Source: Turbatrix aceti (lineage: Eukaryota > Nematoda > Chromadorea > Rhabditida > Panagrolaimidae). Taken from it: a DNA stretch of 64,000 nt. The position numbers and the translations under genes were made by a program. Numbering within the stretch: the first letter of the stretch is position 1; every line of letters begins with the position of its first letter. Location: contig OZ017767.1 in NCBI GenBank assembly GCA_963969345.1, positions 10,732,471 to 10,796,470 on the forward strand, given 5' to 3'. The notes under the pieces are model-generated. The model worked only from the letters and a program-made list of their open reading frames with translations. It ran no database searches and was not told the origin of the DNA. Below, piece by piece: positions 1 through 10,940 of the stretch.

Positions 1-780
1 TACAGTATTAATAATTTTTTACTAATGCCAAAAAATTGTTGAAGTCAAGTGTTTTGTTTTTCGGTATTTTTTTTTGGTTTTTTAGTCAACCAAGGAAGTT
101 TGTCGACGTGACAGACCGGTGCATGCCTTCGATCTGTCAATCACGATCAGAGTTTTTTTCCTATTATTTGGCGTTCTGGGCAATACATGACATTTTTATA
201 CGTAATACTGATAGGCGTTGTTCCATGACCGCTGGTGATGTCAACAATTTTTTTATCTGTTTAACTTAGATTTTTTCACGAATAAAAAATTTTTTTACAA
301 TTTTTTTTTCCAGTTGAAAATCAAAACATTAATTGAGTGTTTTTAATGTAATTTTATATTGTTTTAAGAAGAAAACTTTTTTACGTCTTGTTTGTTTTCA
401 TTTTGTAAAAAAATTCACGTTTTTTAATTATTATTTTTTTGCTAAAAAAATCGTTGCAGTGAATTCATTTTTTGACTTAAAATTTTTATTAGAAAATGAA
501 AAAGACAAAATATGCTAATTTACCAAAAACATTTTTGTTGCGTTCTGAATGTTTTTAAAATGAAAAAATTGTATTAATAACGTTTTTTAAAAAACATTTA
601 CGTCATTTGAATACGGTTAAAATTTCATTACTGTCTCCCAGAATTTTTTTTAAATAAAAAAATTTATTACCCAACAACTTTTTTTTTAAATTTTTCTTTC
701 CACTTCCCTGAAACCCGTGAATTCATCAGTTCAAAATAATAATTGAAAATTTACTTTCTTCATCAAAAACACGTGACATT
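1..780. other. AT-rich stretch, no supported gene
   Basis: Poly-T and poly-A runs dominate. A short open stretch near 90-240, preceded by a T-run and AG, could be an exon of a gene beginning outside the window, but it has no recognisable domain and no partner exon, so it is not called. Confidence 0.4.
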
Positions 781-867
781 GGTTAATAATTGGTATTTTT
801 TAACATGACAGCCCGTAAACGTTCGTTGTGCGAGGTGACTGGCACATGGCACGTTGCCAGCTTGTTG

Positions 868-2006
868 TCAGTCCTGCAGGTAGGGATTGCAAGCGTTGGC
901 GAGGTACGACGCATGGCAGTCGTCGGCGAGGGACTTGAGCTCGGCAGCGTTGGTCGACGAGATCTCGGGCGTGAGACGTGCCTCGCAGTAGAAACGCAGG
1001 TCGATGATCTGATATTTGTCGGCGAGCCGGAGGAGTTCCTTGGCGAGTGCAACGTCGAATCCGCCGGTTTTGATCATGTCGCGGTGGCAGAACTCGATCA
1101 TTGCCCGGACGGCACGGCTCGAGAATCCCGAAATGGGACAAACCGAATTGGCACGCGCATTGGGTCCCCCGAGTTTGACACCCAAAACCGGAGATCGGGA
1201 AGCCATGACGACGCTGTGGCAGCGGATGCTGATGCCATCGGCGACGACGGTCGCGTCTCCGCACTCGGGATCGAGCGTCAGGGCAGCCAGTCGCTCGGCG
1301 AGGGGCACGTGCCGGGGCTCGGGGAGGGTCGTCAAGAAGTGGGCACGCAGACTGACGGTTCCCCATTTCTCGGTCGAACATTTGTAGTCCAGGGTGCGTC
1401 CGAACGAGGATTTGATCATCTGGTCGTCCTTCGTGGCGGTCAGCGATGCGTTGGAGATCACGACTTCGCGGCCACGTTGCTGGATCGTGATGCGGCATGT
1501 AGTGTATGGCCTGGTGTTCCCGTCTAAAAAATAAAAAAATAAAAACGCTATAATTTTAATTTTTTAGTTCGAAAAAATTTGGCGGAATTTTTGTGTTTAA
1601 AAAAAATTTGCACGATTTTTGTGTGTTGAAAAAAAACTTTTTTGAGGGATTTATGTGTTTTCTAAAAAGTTTTGGCAGAATTTTGTGTTTAAAAATAGTT
1701 TTGGCGGGACTTTTGTGTGTTGAAAAAAATTTTTGCGATATGTATTTTTGTGTTTTGAAAAAAACCATGTGCATAATTTTTGTATTATCAAAAACGTGTT
1801 AGCGAACCCAAAAAAAATTTGGCCCCTTCCCCCTTTATTTTTTTCCTGAACTCACCCGTGTGCTCGGTCGTCGATGCGAGGAGGAAGAACTCGACGCCGT
1901 ACTGCACTCCGATGGATATGGAATCCGACTCCATCGTCTTTTCCCTACCGCTTTCCAGACGTCGAAGGTCCATCGTGCAGGAGAAATCCATCATCATCGA
2001 AACCAT
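868..2006 (-). CDS. MATH/BTB-like protein
   Basis: Two exons: 2006-1856 and 1523-868 (268 residues), donor GTGAG, acceptor TTTTTAG. The split codon at the junction joins cleanly as Asp. The N-terminal half has the strand pattern of a MATH (TRAF-like) domain. From about residue 130 a BTB/POZ fold follows, with the typical segment 'DATVVADGISIRCHSVVMAS' and a later helical part containing 'LLRLADKYQI'. Members of this family usually act as cullin-3 substrate adaptors, MATH binding the substrate and BTB the cullin. That role is inferred from the family. The Met at 2006 is the first of a Met-rich start region; an upstream in-frame extension to 2285 is open but has low-quality sequence. The core BTB 'LxDV' segment is weakly conserved. 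Confidence 0.75.
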
Positions 2007-2348
2007 GGCGAAGTTGGCTGCCGACTGACGAACGACTGATAAAACACAACGAATGACTAACAAAGCGCGTGTTGTTTTTGGCCTCGATGACGGTTTTTGA
2101 GCTCGTCTGTCATTGATTGGCATCTTCGATTGAGACGGCGTGAGGGCGTGAGAATGGTCATCATTGGATGCTGCGTGTTTGTTATTGTCTTCTCCTTCGA
2201 ACCTGACCTGTCCGGCGTGCAAAACAAGCGATGATTGTTGCGCGGGAACGGTCATATGTACATGTTTACTAACTTTTTGTTGCACCGGTGTTCAACTGCG
2301 CTTGATAATGGGATTTTGGATCCGTGCAAAAATATACGAAAAAAAATT

Positions 2349-2685
2349 TTGAACAAACAACACCAAAATTACAGTATGTAAAGTCGTGTTACGGTGTGAT
2401 GGGATACTGTACAACAAGGATTCGGATTCAGGAAACAAAAGTCAGGAAAGTTTTTTTTTCTGATTTTTTTAGAAAATACAAAAGTTCATACAGGCCGTTC
2501 AATAGCTGAGAAATGTTCTGGTAGGAATGGTGTCTGTATTGGAATAAGTGTACCCGAAGCGTGGTGAATCGATGCTGTTTCGGTTGGTCGGGGGGAGGTA
2601 GATTTTTGAATTTTTTCCTGATTCCTAAATTTTTTTTTGGATGTTTTTCATAGAAGTGAAAGCAAGTCAAGCAATTGCGTGTCTC
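2349..2685. repeat. Left arm of inverted repeat bracketing the claudin-like gene
   Basis: 337 bp that reappear in reverse complement at 4596-4939. The match runs from the TTGAACAAACAACACC end to the GCAATTGCGTGTCTC end, with only scattered differences and small indels. It lies upstream of the claudin-like gene, before the splice acceptor at 2833. Each arm carries an apparent ORF of about 100 codons, which follows from the nucleotide identity and is not called as a gene. Confidence 0.9.
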
Positions 2686-2859
2686 CTTCGGTTGAGACAT
2701 TTTTTTCTTTTTGTAATTTCTTCTTATTTTGAATGAATCCAATCGTTTTTACAAATAAAATTTTTCGCGACCGTTTTTCCGTGTTTTTAGTCACAAAAAA
2801 CCTACAAAAGAACCCAAGCTCGTTTTTTTTCAGAAACCCATCCTCCTCCACTCCCTGCC

Positions 2860-4597
2860 ATGGGTTTCATCGACATCTCCACCCGCCTGGCGAAAGCCCA
2901 GCTGGTGACATTTATCCTGATAGCCGTCTCCAATCTTTTCGCCTTCATCGCCGTCCTCACACCTGCGTGGCAGACTGCCGACGACCTGGATGCCAACACC
3001 CGGGTGGACAGCGGCCTCTGGCTGTACTGCCCGGGCGCCGCGCAGTGCTGGTACATCTTCAGCGACAACCTCATAAATTACTACGAAAAAGTCGACGTTT
3101 GTCGATTTTTGTTGATCGGAGACTGCCGAAAGAAGCTTCTCAGAACTCCCTACTTTTTTGGATGGCATTATGCCGTTCTTATTCTCATGCTGGCAACGCT
3201 AGCTTTGAGTACGGCGGCGCTGGTTACGCTCGCCTACGGATACTTCAAACCTTCGCAGAAGAGGATAGCTACCGTGTTGCTGGATGCCACGCTCTGCTTT
3301 GCTGGTTTGTTTTTTTGGAGCGCGATTAAATAAATGTTTTACAAAAAATTAGCTAAAAAATTTTTACATTTTTTTGTTCAAAAAAATGGTCAAACATTTT
3401 TTCATCCAAAAAAATGAAATCATTTTTGGCGCTAAAAACATATTTTTACAAATCAATTTTTTTTAATATTAAAATCAGTGTTCCGCTGACTCCGACTCAG
3501 AGTCGACTCTTTGACTCTGACTCTGACTCTGAGAGTCGAGAGTCAGAGTCGAGAGTCGATTTTTACAAAATGACCTTTTGACTCCTTGGAGTCGACTCTT
3601 TGATGAAAATTTTTTGGGAAAAATACACTTTTATAGCCATTTTTGGCGCTAAATTTTTGATTTTGTAAAGTAAAAACTCGTTAAAGATGAAAGCACGCAG
3701 TTTTAGGCGTTTATTGATACATTTTCTATGAACCTATTTTAACTCGGAGTCAAAGAGTCGATTCTGGGAGTCGGAGTCGAAAGAGTCGACTCTTTCGACT
3801 CCCGACTCTGAGTCAGAGTCGAGAGTCGAGAGTCGATTTTGGCCAGAGCGGAACACTGATTAAAATAAATAAAAGAAAAATAAAACACAAAAAAAATAAT
3901 TTAAAAAAATAATTGTTGGTACATACGTCGAGAACAAAATTATTTAAAAAAAATTCGTTTGAAAGAAAAAAACTATTTTTTGCTCTAAAAAATTTTTTTA
4001 TATTTTTTAAGAAAATTTTTCAAACGCAAAAAAATTAAAACTAAAAATAGTTTTTTCTTTTCTTTTCAAATGCAAAAAAAGTCTTTTTTTAAATTTTTTA
4101 TCAGCAAATAAATAAAAAAAATTTTATTTAAAAAATTATTTCGCACATTTGTTCTCCTTTTTTTCAGCCCTTTTGTTCATCATCGCCCTGGCGGTATTCA
4201 TGATCAACGCTGAGATGCTCGAATCCCGGTACCTCATCGGCCTCAAACAAACCTTTGAAAAGACCTACGGTTATTCCTTTTACCTCGCGTGCTTCGGATT
4301 CCTCATTATGATGTTTGCCGTGTTCAGCGCTGTCTTGATAACCACCTACGTGTTTTGCATGCCAGAGGAGATCCCGGAAGGCTCATTCAAATATACCGCG
4401 GACTACGTCGCAAATACCGGCATTAGACCCGGTCAGGGATATTCACCGTATCGGGATTACCAAATCATGCAGGTTTGTACTTTAAAAAAAATTTATTTAA
4501 TTAATGCTTGGTCAAAAAAAATAATGGCTTCTTTTGATTTTTTTTGCACGAGTGGCTGGCTTTTTTTCAGACAATTGGCAGCATGACGACCGTCTGA
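2860..4597 (+). CDS. Claudin-like four-TM membrane protein
   Basis: Exons 2860-3304, 4168-4472 and 4571-4597 (257-258 residues; phases agree). Four hydrophobic segments lie near residues 14-36, 101-127, 143-161 and 184-208. The first extracellular loop carries the claudin/PMP22 signature: W37, then G52-L53-W54 followed by C57 and C63. The last exon is only nine codons and ends in Thr-Thr-Val, a C-terminal class of sequence that binds PDZ domains in claudins. Proteins of this family form paracellular barriers or modulate channels at the plasma membrane; which one applies here cannot be told. The start lies 26 bases after a T-run CAG acceptor (2833), so the 5' end is probably spliced or trans-spliced. 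The large intron (3305-4167) contains a TIR element. The stop codon touches the start of an inverted repeat arm. Confidence 0.85.
3473..3861. mobile_element. MITE-like element with GAGTC repeats in claudin-like intron
   Basis: A 389-bp element bounded by 15-bp terminal inverted repeats, AATCAGTGTTCCGCT at the left and its reverse complement at the right. Both ends are full of GAGTC/GACTC units that form internal inverted repeats. The heptamer TTAAAAT occurs at both edges (3469-3475 and 3860-3866) and may be linked to the target site. No coding capacity. Confidence 0.75.
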
Positions 4598-4939
4598 GAC
4601 ACGCAATTGCTTGACTTGCTTTCACTTCCATGAAAAACATCAAAAAAAATCAATAAAAAATTTAGGAATCAGGAAAAAATTCAAAAATCTACCTCCCCCC
4701 GACCAACCGAAACAGCATCGATTCACCACGCTTCGGGTACACTTATTCCAATACAGACACCATTCCTACCAGAACATTTCTCAGCTATTGAACAGCCTGT
4801 ATGAACTTTTGTATTTTCTAAAAAATCAGAAAAAAAACTTTCCTGACTTTTGTTTCCTGAATCCGAATCCTTGTTGTACAGTATCCCATCCCACCGTAAC
4901 ACGACTTTACATACTGTAATTTTGGTGTTGTTTGTTCAA
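4596..4939. repeat. Right arm of inverted repeat bracketing the claudin-like gene
   Basis: Reverse complement of 2349-2685. It starts inside the stop codon of the claudin-like gene, so the whole proximal 3' UTR of that gene is a copy of sequence found upstream in opposite orientation. Confidence 0.9.
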
Positions 4940-5406
4940 GATTTATATTTTTTGTTTTTTTTTAACAGAGCGTTGCCATAACAATGTTGAATAAATTTAT
5001 GGAAAATTGAGTGATTGCAATTTTTTAAACGCACTGTAGTAAAAAATGTGAAACAGAGTTGGGTGAACAGTCTTTTTTTGTTTGCAAACAAAATTGAACA
5101 TTTTGACTGTGAACAGCAATTAATTTTTACTCAAATTTTTTGTACGTTTTTTTATTTTAGAAATATTTATTTTTTTAACCAATGCGAATAAAAATCAAAT
5201 TTGTTCGTGTACAAATGCGAACAAACACGAACGTTCAATTTGACACCGATGCAATTTTTGATTTAACGGATACGTCAACCCCCCCCCCCTGCGCCTGGCC
5301 AAGTAAACCACAATTTTCGTAGCCTTGCATGCATACATACATTTTCAATTCAAACCCCAAATTGTAGCGTGCGTTGATCATTATTGACTTGTAAAAAGAT
5401 AAATCA
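4940..5406. repeat. AT-rich intergenic stretch with GTTCG-rich repeat
   Basis: The part at about 5060-5245 contains many GTTCG and CGAAC words and ends ACAAACACGAACGTTC. A similar sequence lies on the other side of the next gene at about 7230-7425 and ends ACAAACGCGAACGTTC in the same orientation. It is probably a degenerate repeat family; boundaries are unclear. A C-run (about 5279-5289) precedes the next gene. Confidence 0.35.
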
Positions 5407-7205
5407 ATGTCGTCCACCAAATTCCGCTGTGAACGTCTTCGTGATCGCGTTGCCATCGTCACCGCTGGCACGCAGGGGTTTGTTGGCCACACACTTTTTC
5501 ATTCGTCAACTTCCCTTTCTTTCCAGAATCGGTCTAGCAATCGCCGAGCGCCTGGCCCACGAAGGCGCCCGCGTGGTCATCAGCAGCCGGAAGCAGTCCA
5601 ACGTCGACGCTGCCCTGGATACCCTTGTAGCCACCGGAATCTGCCGAAACAGGGTAGCAGGTATCGCGTGCCACGTCGGAGACCTCAAACAGCTCCAGGC
5701 CCTGGTCGAGTTCACAGTTCAGCGCTTCGGTGGTCGGATCGACATCTTAGTCAACAACGCCGGAATCAATCCGCTCTTCGGCCCCGCGATCAACGTCGAT
5801 GAGGCCGCGTTTGACAAATTATTTTCCGTAAATGTCAAATCCGGGTTCATGCTAACCAAATTAGTAGCCCCAATCATGTCCGCCCAGCCGACAGGTGGGG
5901 TCATAATCTTCAACGCCTCGATCGGCGGGTATAAACCTGGCCCCGGCATTGGGCTCTACTCGGTCACAAAAACCACCCTCCTGGGTCTCACCAAGATGTT
6001 CGCAACCGAACTCGCGTCTTCAAAAATCCGAGTCAATGCCATCGCTCCAGGCGTCATAAAAACCAAGATGGCAAAGATGCTCATCACCGAGGACGGTAAA
6101 CATGCGCACGAAGCGGCGGCACAGGATGCGCCTTTGCGTCAATGGACAACAAAAAGTGCGTTTTTGCGCATAGTGTGTTGACTTTGGAAGCTTCGCGTAA
6201 CATCAGTTTTGAAATCTTAGAAATCATTTTTTACAGATAGATTAATCATGTCCTGAATTTTGCAACGATCTAAGTCCGGTAAAAAAATATTAACTTTGAG
6301 CAGTATTACAGTTTTTTAAAGTATAACTATTTATTTTAATACACAGTAGCAAAACTATTCGACCGATTTAAACAAAATAGCTTGAAGTTGTCCGTCTTAT
6401 CAGTATCAACATGTGTGCCAAAGCATGATTCTTAAAAACTGATTTAAAAAAAGTTCTGATCAGATAACCGTTTTTTCCATAGTAAAAATGCGCATTCGCC
6501 TTGTGATGTGCGCGCTGGGTTACCAGTGCGCGGTCAAACTATCCGGGCCATTTGCGCATTTAAAAAAATTAAACATATAATTTGTAAACTATAATTCTTG
6601 GGCAAATTATGTTTTTTTTTTAAATAAACCAATATACTACACATGATACCTATTTTTTAAGGTATCATAGTGTGCATACAGCAATGTAAAAGCGCATTTT
6701 TAGTATGAGAAAAACGGTTATCAGATCAGAACTTTTTTCAAATGAGTTTTCAAGAGTCACGCTTTTGCATACATGTTGTTACTAATAAGACGGACAACTT
6801 CAAGCTATTTTTTTTAAATCGGTCGAATTCTTTATCAGTTATGCATTTATTTAAAGTATTTCTTAAAATGCCTGCAATAATGCTCAAAATTGTAATTTTT
6901 TTACCGGACTTAGATCGTTGCAAAATTCAGGACGTGATTAATCTGTAAGCAAAAAATGGTATTTCAGAATCTGAAACTGACGGTGCGCGAAGCTTCCAAA
7001 GTCAACACCCTGCATGCGCGCTTCTTCGATTTCCATTGACGCAAAACAAGGTTAAGGCGCATGCTGTGCGGCGGCCAACGACCTACAACGCGTCGGGGAG
7101 CCGCATGAGTGCTCAGGTGTCGTCGCGTTCCTCGCTTCCGATGATGCTTCGTTCATTACTGGAGAGACCATTATTGTCAGTGGAGGTGGACATGCCAGGT
7201 TGTAA
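5407..7205 (+). CDS. DHRS4-like: DHRS4-type short-chain dehydrogenase, interrupted by a TE
   Basis: Exons 5407-5477 and 5527-6120, then a transposable element (6121-7067 plus one target-site copy), then 7076-7205. Without the element the frame is perfect and gives 264 residues. This is a classical SDR enzyme: cofactor motif TAGTQGIG (19-26), NNAG (100-103), catalytic S155, Y168 and K172, and the IAPG segment. It ends in Ala-Arg-Leu, a variant of the peroxisomal PTS1 signal; vertebrate DHRS4 ends in a similar tripeptide and reduces carbonyls and retinal with NADPH. Function and peroxisomal site are inferred by homology. In the sequence as given, translation would run into the element and stop at 6181, losing the last 42 residues and the PTS1. 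The element has no T-run acceptor at its right end, so clean removal by splicing is doubtful; the copy may be inactive or an insertion allele. Confidence 0.85.
6121..7067. mobile_element. 947-bp long-TIR DNA element inside the DHRS4-like exon
   Basis: The element is flanked by an exact 8-bp duplication GCGGCGGC (6113-6120 and 7068-7075). It is a foldback: its ends begin ACAGGATGCGCC and, in reverse complement, ACAGCATGCGCC, and the arms pair over several hundred bases towards the centre near 6600. No ORF for a transposase is present, so it is non-autonomous. An 8-bp duplication is typical of hAT and some other DNA-transposon groups; assignment to a group is inference. Confidence 0.92.
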
Positions 7206-7817
7206 TATATAAATAAATTTCTATAAACAAAAATATAAATAAAAATTAATTTTAGTTTGAGAAATCGAATAATCGCGAATATTTTTGACCATGTTCGCAA
7301 ACGAACAGCGAATAAATTATTTTTATTGTTGATCCTTTTCTTCGTTTTTTTAATCGAAAAATTTAGCTTTGTTCGCAAAAAAAATCTAAATGGTTAACGA
7401 ACGAAACACGAACAAACGCGAACGTTCGTCCCTCAAAAAAAGTGCGAAATCACATTTTTTCGGAGTTCTAAAACTTTCGTTGTGAGAGTACACTTTTGTG
7501 GGAAAACAAAAAAACAAACTTCGTGCAAAAAACTTTTGTTTACCCCGGTTGTTTTCACCCTTTTTTGTGTCCACTAATTTCTAGTCCATTTTTTGCACGG
7601 TTACTCCTCCTCTGCGTCCCTGCTCGAGATTACCTGTACAGGCATACGTACATGCATCTGTGTTGTGTTTGATACTTTGTGCAGCGTGCGGCGATCAGGT
7701 TTTTTTTTTACTGCGCGCAAAACAACAAAAACTCTCTTCCCTGGTTGTTTTTGATGATTTGATTTTACGCCTCTCGTTTGTTTGGCTGAACAAGAACAAA
7801 ACAAAATCAAAATAATC
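7206..7817. other. Intergenic, AT-rich
   Basis: Possible poly(A) signal for the dehydrogenase gene just after its stop (AATAAA near 7210). The GTTCG-rich repeat occupies about 7230-7425. The rest is the 5' flank of the next gene; no coding sequence seen. Confidence 0.4.
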
Positions 7818-9173
7818 ATGTCATCTGTTCTCGCAGATCTTGTCGTCATGGTTCTCCGTTTCCTCGGCTACGCTATTCCCGTATCCGTTTTTTCGGCTAT
7901 TCTGTACGCGAATCTCCCAACGCAATGGACGATTGGCGGTGATGTTCCGAGCCTGGCCTACCTGAAGGACACGACCCTCATCCCACTCAAGCCGGGCGCC
8001 GGGGACGCGGCTACCGGCGTGCTGACCGGTCAGACGATCCGTGCCGCGACCCTCTTTGCCCAGGGCCCGCTGCTCATCATGGCTGTCCGTCGGCCGGGAT
8101 GCACGTTTTGCCGCAAGGAAGCGCAGGAACTCGCGACGCTTCGTCCACAACTCGACGCTGCTCACACAAAGTTTATCGCTGTCGTCCATGAAACCCGCGG
8201 TGTTGACGAGTTCAGAAAGTTCTTCCCCGGAGAAGTTTATTACGATGCTGAGGTTTGTTTTTTTCTATTCTTAGGCTTTTTTGACGCCTCAAAAGCTTCA
8301 AAAACCACTTGTAAACAATTTTTTGGGAACAAAGCTTGTTTTTTGTTTTTTTCGCAAAAAAAGTGTTCTCACAACGAAAATTTTATAACGTCAAAAAATT
8401 TGATTTTTTTATATTTTTTGGATGTTTTTGACTTTTTTTATTCCAATTTTTGTTCAACACTCGAAAATCAAAACAACAATTTGGTTTTTTGTGTGTTTTT
8501 AACGACAAAAGCGAACAACAACAACACACTCGTCGTCACGACCAGTATGTTTGTCAAGGACTCCAGAGTAGCACTATCGGGTGTCAAACTTTTTGTTTGT
8601 GTGCTAAAAAACGCGGAGAACAAAAAAATTTATCGTAAACGCAAGAGAGTTATCACCAAAAATTCTCTTTGAAGCCATGAAATTTTAGTACTCTCGGAAA
8701 GAAAGTTTTGAAGCGTCAAGAAAATTAGGTTTTTTTTTATTTTTCTGTTTTATTAGATTCAAACTTTTTTTTTATGCGAAAAAAAATTTTGTTTTGAAAC
8801 ACAAAAAAAGTATTCCCGCATCGAAAATTTTAAAACTTCAATATTTATTTTTTATTTTTTTTTATTTTTGACCCAAAAAAACTTATTTTCATTCTAGAAA
8901 AAATTCTACGGCCCTCAGCAACGCTGGATGCCTGTCTGGCTCGGTTTCCTGCGCCTCTCGACGTGGATCAACGGCTACAACTCTCGCAACGTTCCCGGCA
9001 ACTTCAAGGGCGAAGGCCGTCTTCTCGGCGGTGTCTACGTCGTCAACAACGACAGCCTCGTTTACGCCCACCTCGAGCGATCGTGGGGCGACGCTGCTCC
9101 GCTGACCGAGGTCGCTGCTGCCCTCGGATCCATCGCTGGGGTTGCCAACGACGGACAGAAGAAGGACGACTGA
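7818..9173 (+). CDS. PRXL2A: Peroxiredoxin-like 2A (FAM213A family) redox protein
   Basis: Exons 7818-8252 and 8898-9173 (236 residues, close to the roughly 230 of vertebrate members). An N-terminal hydrophobic segment (about 8-32) is followed by a thioredoxin-like AhpC/TSA fold. The family hallmark is seen: VRRPGCTFCRKEA, with the redox pair C95 and C98 after a conserved Arg-Arg-Pro-Gly. The C-terminal exon holds the GGVYVV strand. Vertebrate PRXL2A is a cytosolic or secreted thiol antioxidant, and the N-terminal segment may anchor it to a membrane. The first ATG of the frame is 7818. An AATAAA signal lies near 9288. Confidence 0.92.
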
Positions 9174-9466
9174 TTGACTGGAATTCCTCTGCCAGCACCT
9201 TTTTTTTTAAATCCCTGTAATTTTTGACCACACGTTTGTACCGCGTGACCTTTGTAAATTCTGTTTTTCGATTTTGTAGGATGTTGAAATAAAATAAAAT
9301 TTTGTTTTACATAAATACATACAATTTTCTGTGGACTTGGTCAAGGGTGTCAGTTTGCCCTGGCTTATTGAAATCTAAAAAGTGCAAAAAATTGTTCTTT
9401 TGTGTGAACAAAAATTTTCGAATTAAAAATTTTTCGATTTTGTAGTTTTTTTTGGACTTCAAAAAA
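9174..9466. other. 3' flank and intergenic
   Basis: Holds the poly(A) signal region of PRXL2A (AATAAAATAAA near 9288) and the 5' flank of the next gene, whose ATG lies 21 bases after TTTTGTAG (possible acceptor at 9445). Confidence 0.5.
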
Positions 9467-9873
9467 ATGGGTGCATCGTGCTGTCGACTGAACGTTTTTT
9501 GCTCGCGTGAAAAAAAGTGTTCTGTGAACGATTCCACAGAACTATCCCCTAACATCGTTCAAATTGAAACAAAAAAATTCCTAACAATTGGACAAACCAT
9601 AGATGAAATTCTAAGTCATGCCAGGTAATTTTTTTACAAAAATTTATTTTTTTTATTTTCTGAAAATTATTTAGGGATATTTTGGACGATCCAGAATTCA
9701 GTCCGAAACAGAAACGCGCCACTCCCGATCGATTTTCTCTTGATGACATTTTGGAACGCCGGCCGGTCATCGCGCAGGTCAAATCAGAAGACAACAGGGA
9801 ACGGAAGTTAAAAAGGCCACTTCTTTCGACACAGAACCGACCACTTCAAAGCTGGAAAAGAGCCACGCTTTGA
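9467..9873 (+). CDS. Small N-acylated-type protein, paralog A
   Basis: Exons 9467-9624 and 9675-9873 (118 residues). The start Met-Gly-Ala-Ser-Cys-Cys fits N-myristoylation of Gly2 with neighbouring palmitoylated cysteines, so the protein is likely tethered to membranes. The rest is hydrophilic. A motif DILDDPEF follows the intron, and later 'DDILERRPV' and a basic tail. I do not recognise the family. A second copy lies at 40519-40950 on the other strand with the same first-exon length (158 bp) and the same intron position and phase. The C-terminal segments are homologous at DNA level but read in different frames in the two copies (compensating indels), so the tails LQSWKRATL and SKLETTAL derive from the same DNA. 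Confidence 0.75.
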
Positions 9874-10039
9874 ACCTTTTTTTTCCCGAAATTCGGAAAT
9901 ATTGTATCCATTAAAAATATCAATTTTTCTTCACTACCCTCGTCATAAATAAATATCAACATTTTTCTTCGCGACCCCCTCTCTGCGAATCGATTGATTT
10001 TCGACGACACAGGCGTGCACATGCATTTTACACCAGGGT

Positions 10040-10320
10040 GGCAAAATCTCCCGGGAGATTGCAACCTGGGAGTAAATCTCTGGAAATTTTCCCAGAATCT
10101 CCCTGGTGACCCCGTTTGCCGAAAAGCATTCAAAAGTGTTTCCCATCTTAAAAAAATTAATCAACAAAATAAATATAAATCAAAACGGACAGTTTTTTTC
10201 TGTTTTTGTTTTACAGAAATTTATAAAAACACGGATTTTTCATTATTTGTTTCATTATTTCCTGTATAATCATTTTTAAATATCCCGGGAGAATTTTTTT
10301 CCTCTGGGGAGGCATCTATG
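10040..10320. repeat. CTCCCGGGAGA-type dispersed repeat, copy 1
   Basis: Contains AATCTCCCGGGAGATTGC (about 10045), CCTGGGAGTAAATCTCT and ATATCCCGGGAGAATTTTTT (about 10280). Similar words occur at 50285-50400 and 60090-60155, suggesting a dispersed foldback or MITE family. Boundaries are uncertain. Confidence 0.55.
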
Positions 10321-10739
10321 GGGAAGGTCGAAATGCCCCTATCAAACATTTTTTAGATGCCGGATTTTGGAGCTACGGCTTCTGGAAGTTTCCGACGTCA
10401 AATTTTCAAAATGCTTCACAAAATCTGATTTTTGACGTGCAGGGGTATCTTGGCACGAGAAATCGACTGGTGTATTTAGTTTTCTTAAAAAACATCTGAC
10501 TTTTTTGAAAAAAAATGATTTCTGGTTTTTCCGCCCGTTTTTGTCCGTTGCTTGGCTCGAGCATCCGTATTTTGCCCCATGCGGCCGTTTTCACGGTTAA
10601 TTCTAACAATACATATTGTTATCTCTCGCAAAAAATCAAAGAAAAAAAAATAAAAAAAATAAAAAAAAAATAAAATAAATAAATAAAAATAAAATAAAAT
10701 AAAAAATTTCCATCATTAAATTTTGTTTTGAATTTTTTT

Positions 10740-10875
10740 AAGCCGCCAACTCGAGCAAAAACTGGAAACGACCTCACTTTGACCCTCCTTTTTTTCCAAT
10801 ACATAAATATATCCTGTATCCAATTTATTATTTTTGTTTACCGTTACCGTGGACTGTCCAATTTAAGTTACAACA
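10740..10875 (+). pseudogene. Relic of the small acylated-type gene 3' end
   Basis: After a T-run AG (10741) the sequence encodes KLETTSL and a stop (to about 10782), followed by a 3' flank that includes the words TATCCAATTTATT and TGGACTGTCCA. The same stop-codon context and 3' flank occur after the paralog at 40519 (read on the minus strand). No first exon was found nearby, so this looks like a third, truncated copy. Confidence 0.6.
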
Positions 10876-10940
10876 TGTATTTGTTTTCTGGAAAAGTACA
10901 AAAAAATGCGTTTTTCACAATTTTGCCCGGGCTCAGGAGG

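Noticed and set aside
790..1527. 245-codon ORF on the plus strand opposite the MATH/BTB-like gene
   Set aside because: Shadow of the minus-strand exon, which has a matching upstream exon, correct phase and recognisable domain.
2428..2742. Similar ORFs of about 100 codons in both arms of the claudin bracket (2428-2742 minus, 4611-4919 plus)
   Set aside because: Their similarity follows from the inverted duplication; the frames include A/T runs, show no domain, and the arm at 4596 is the 3' UTR of the claudin-like gene.
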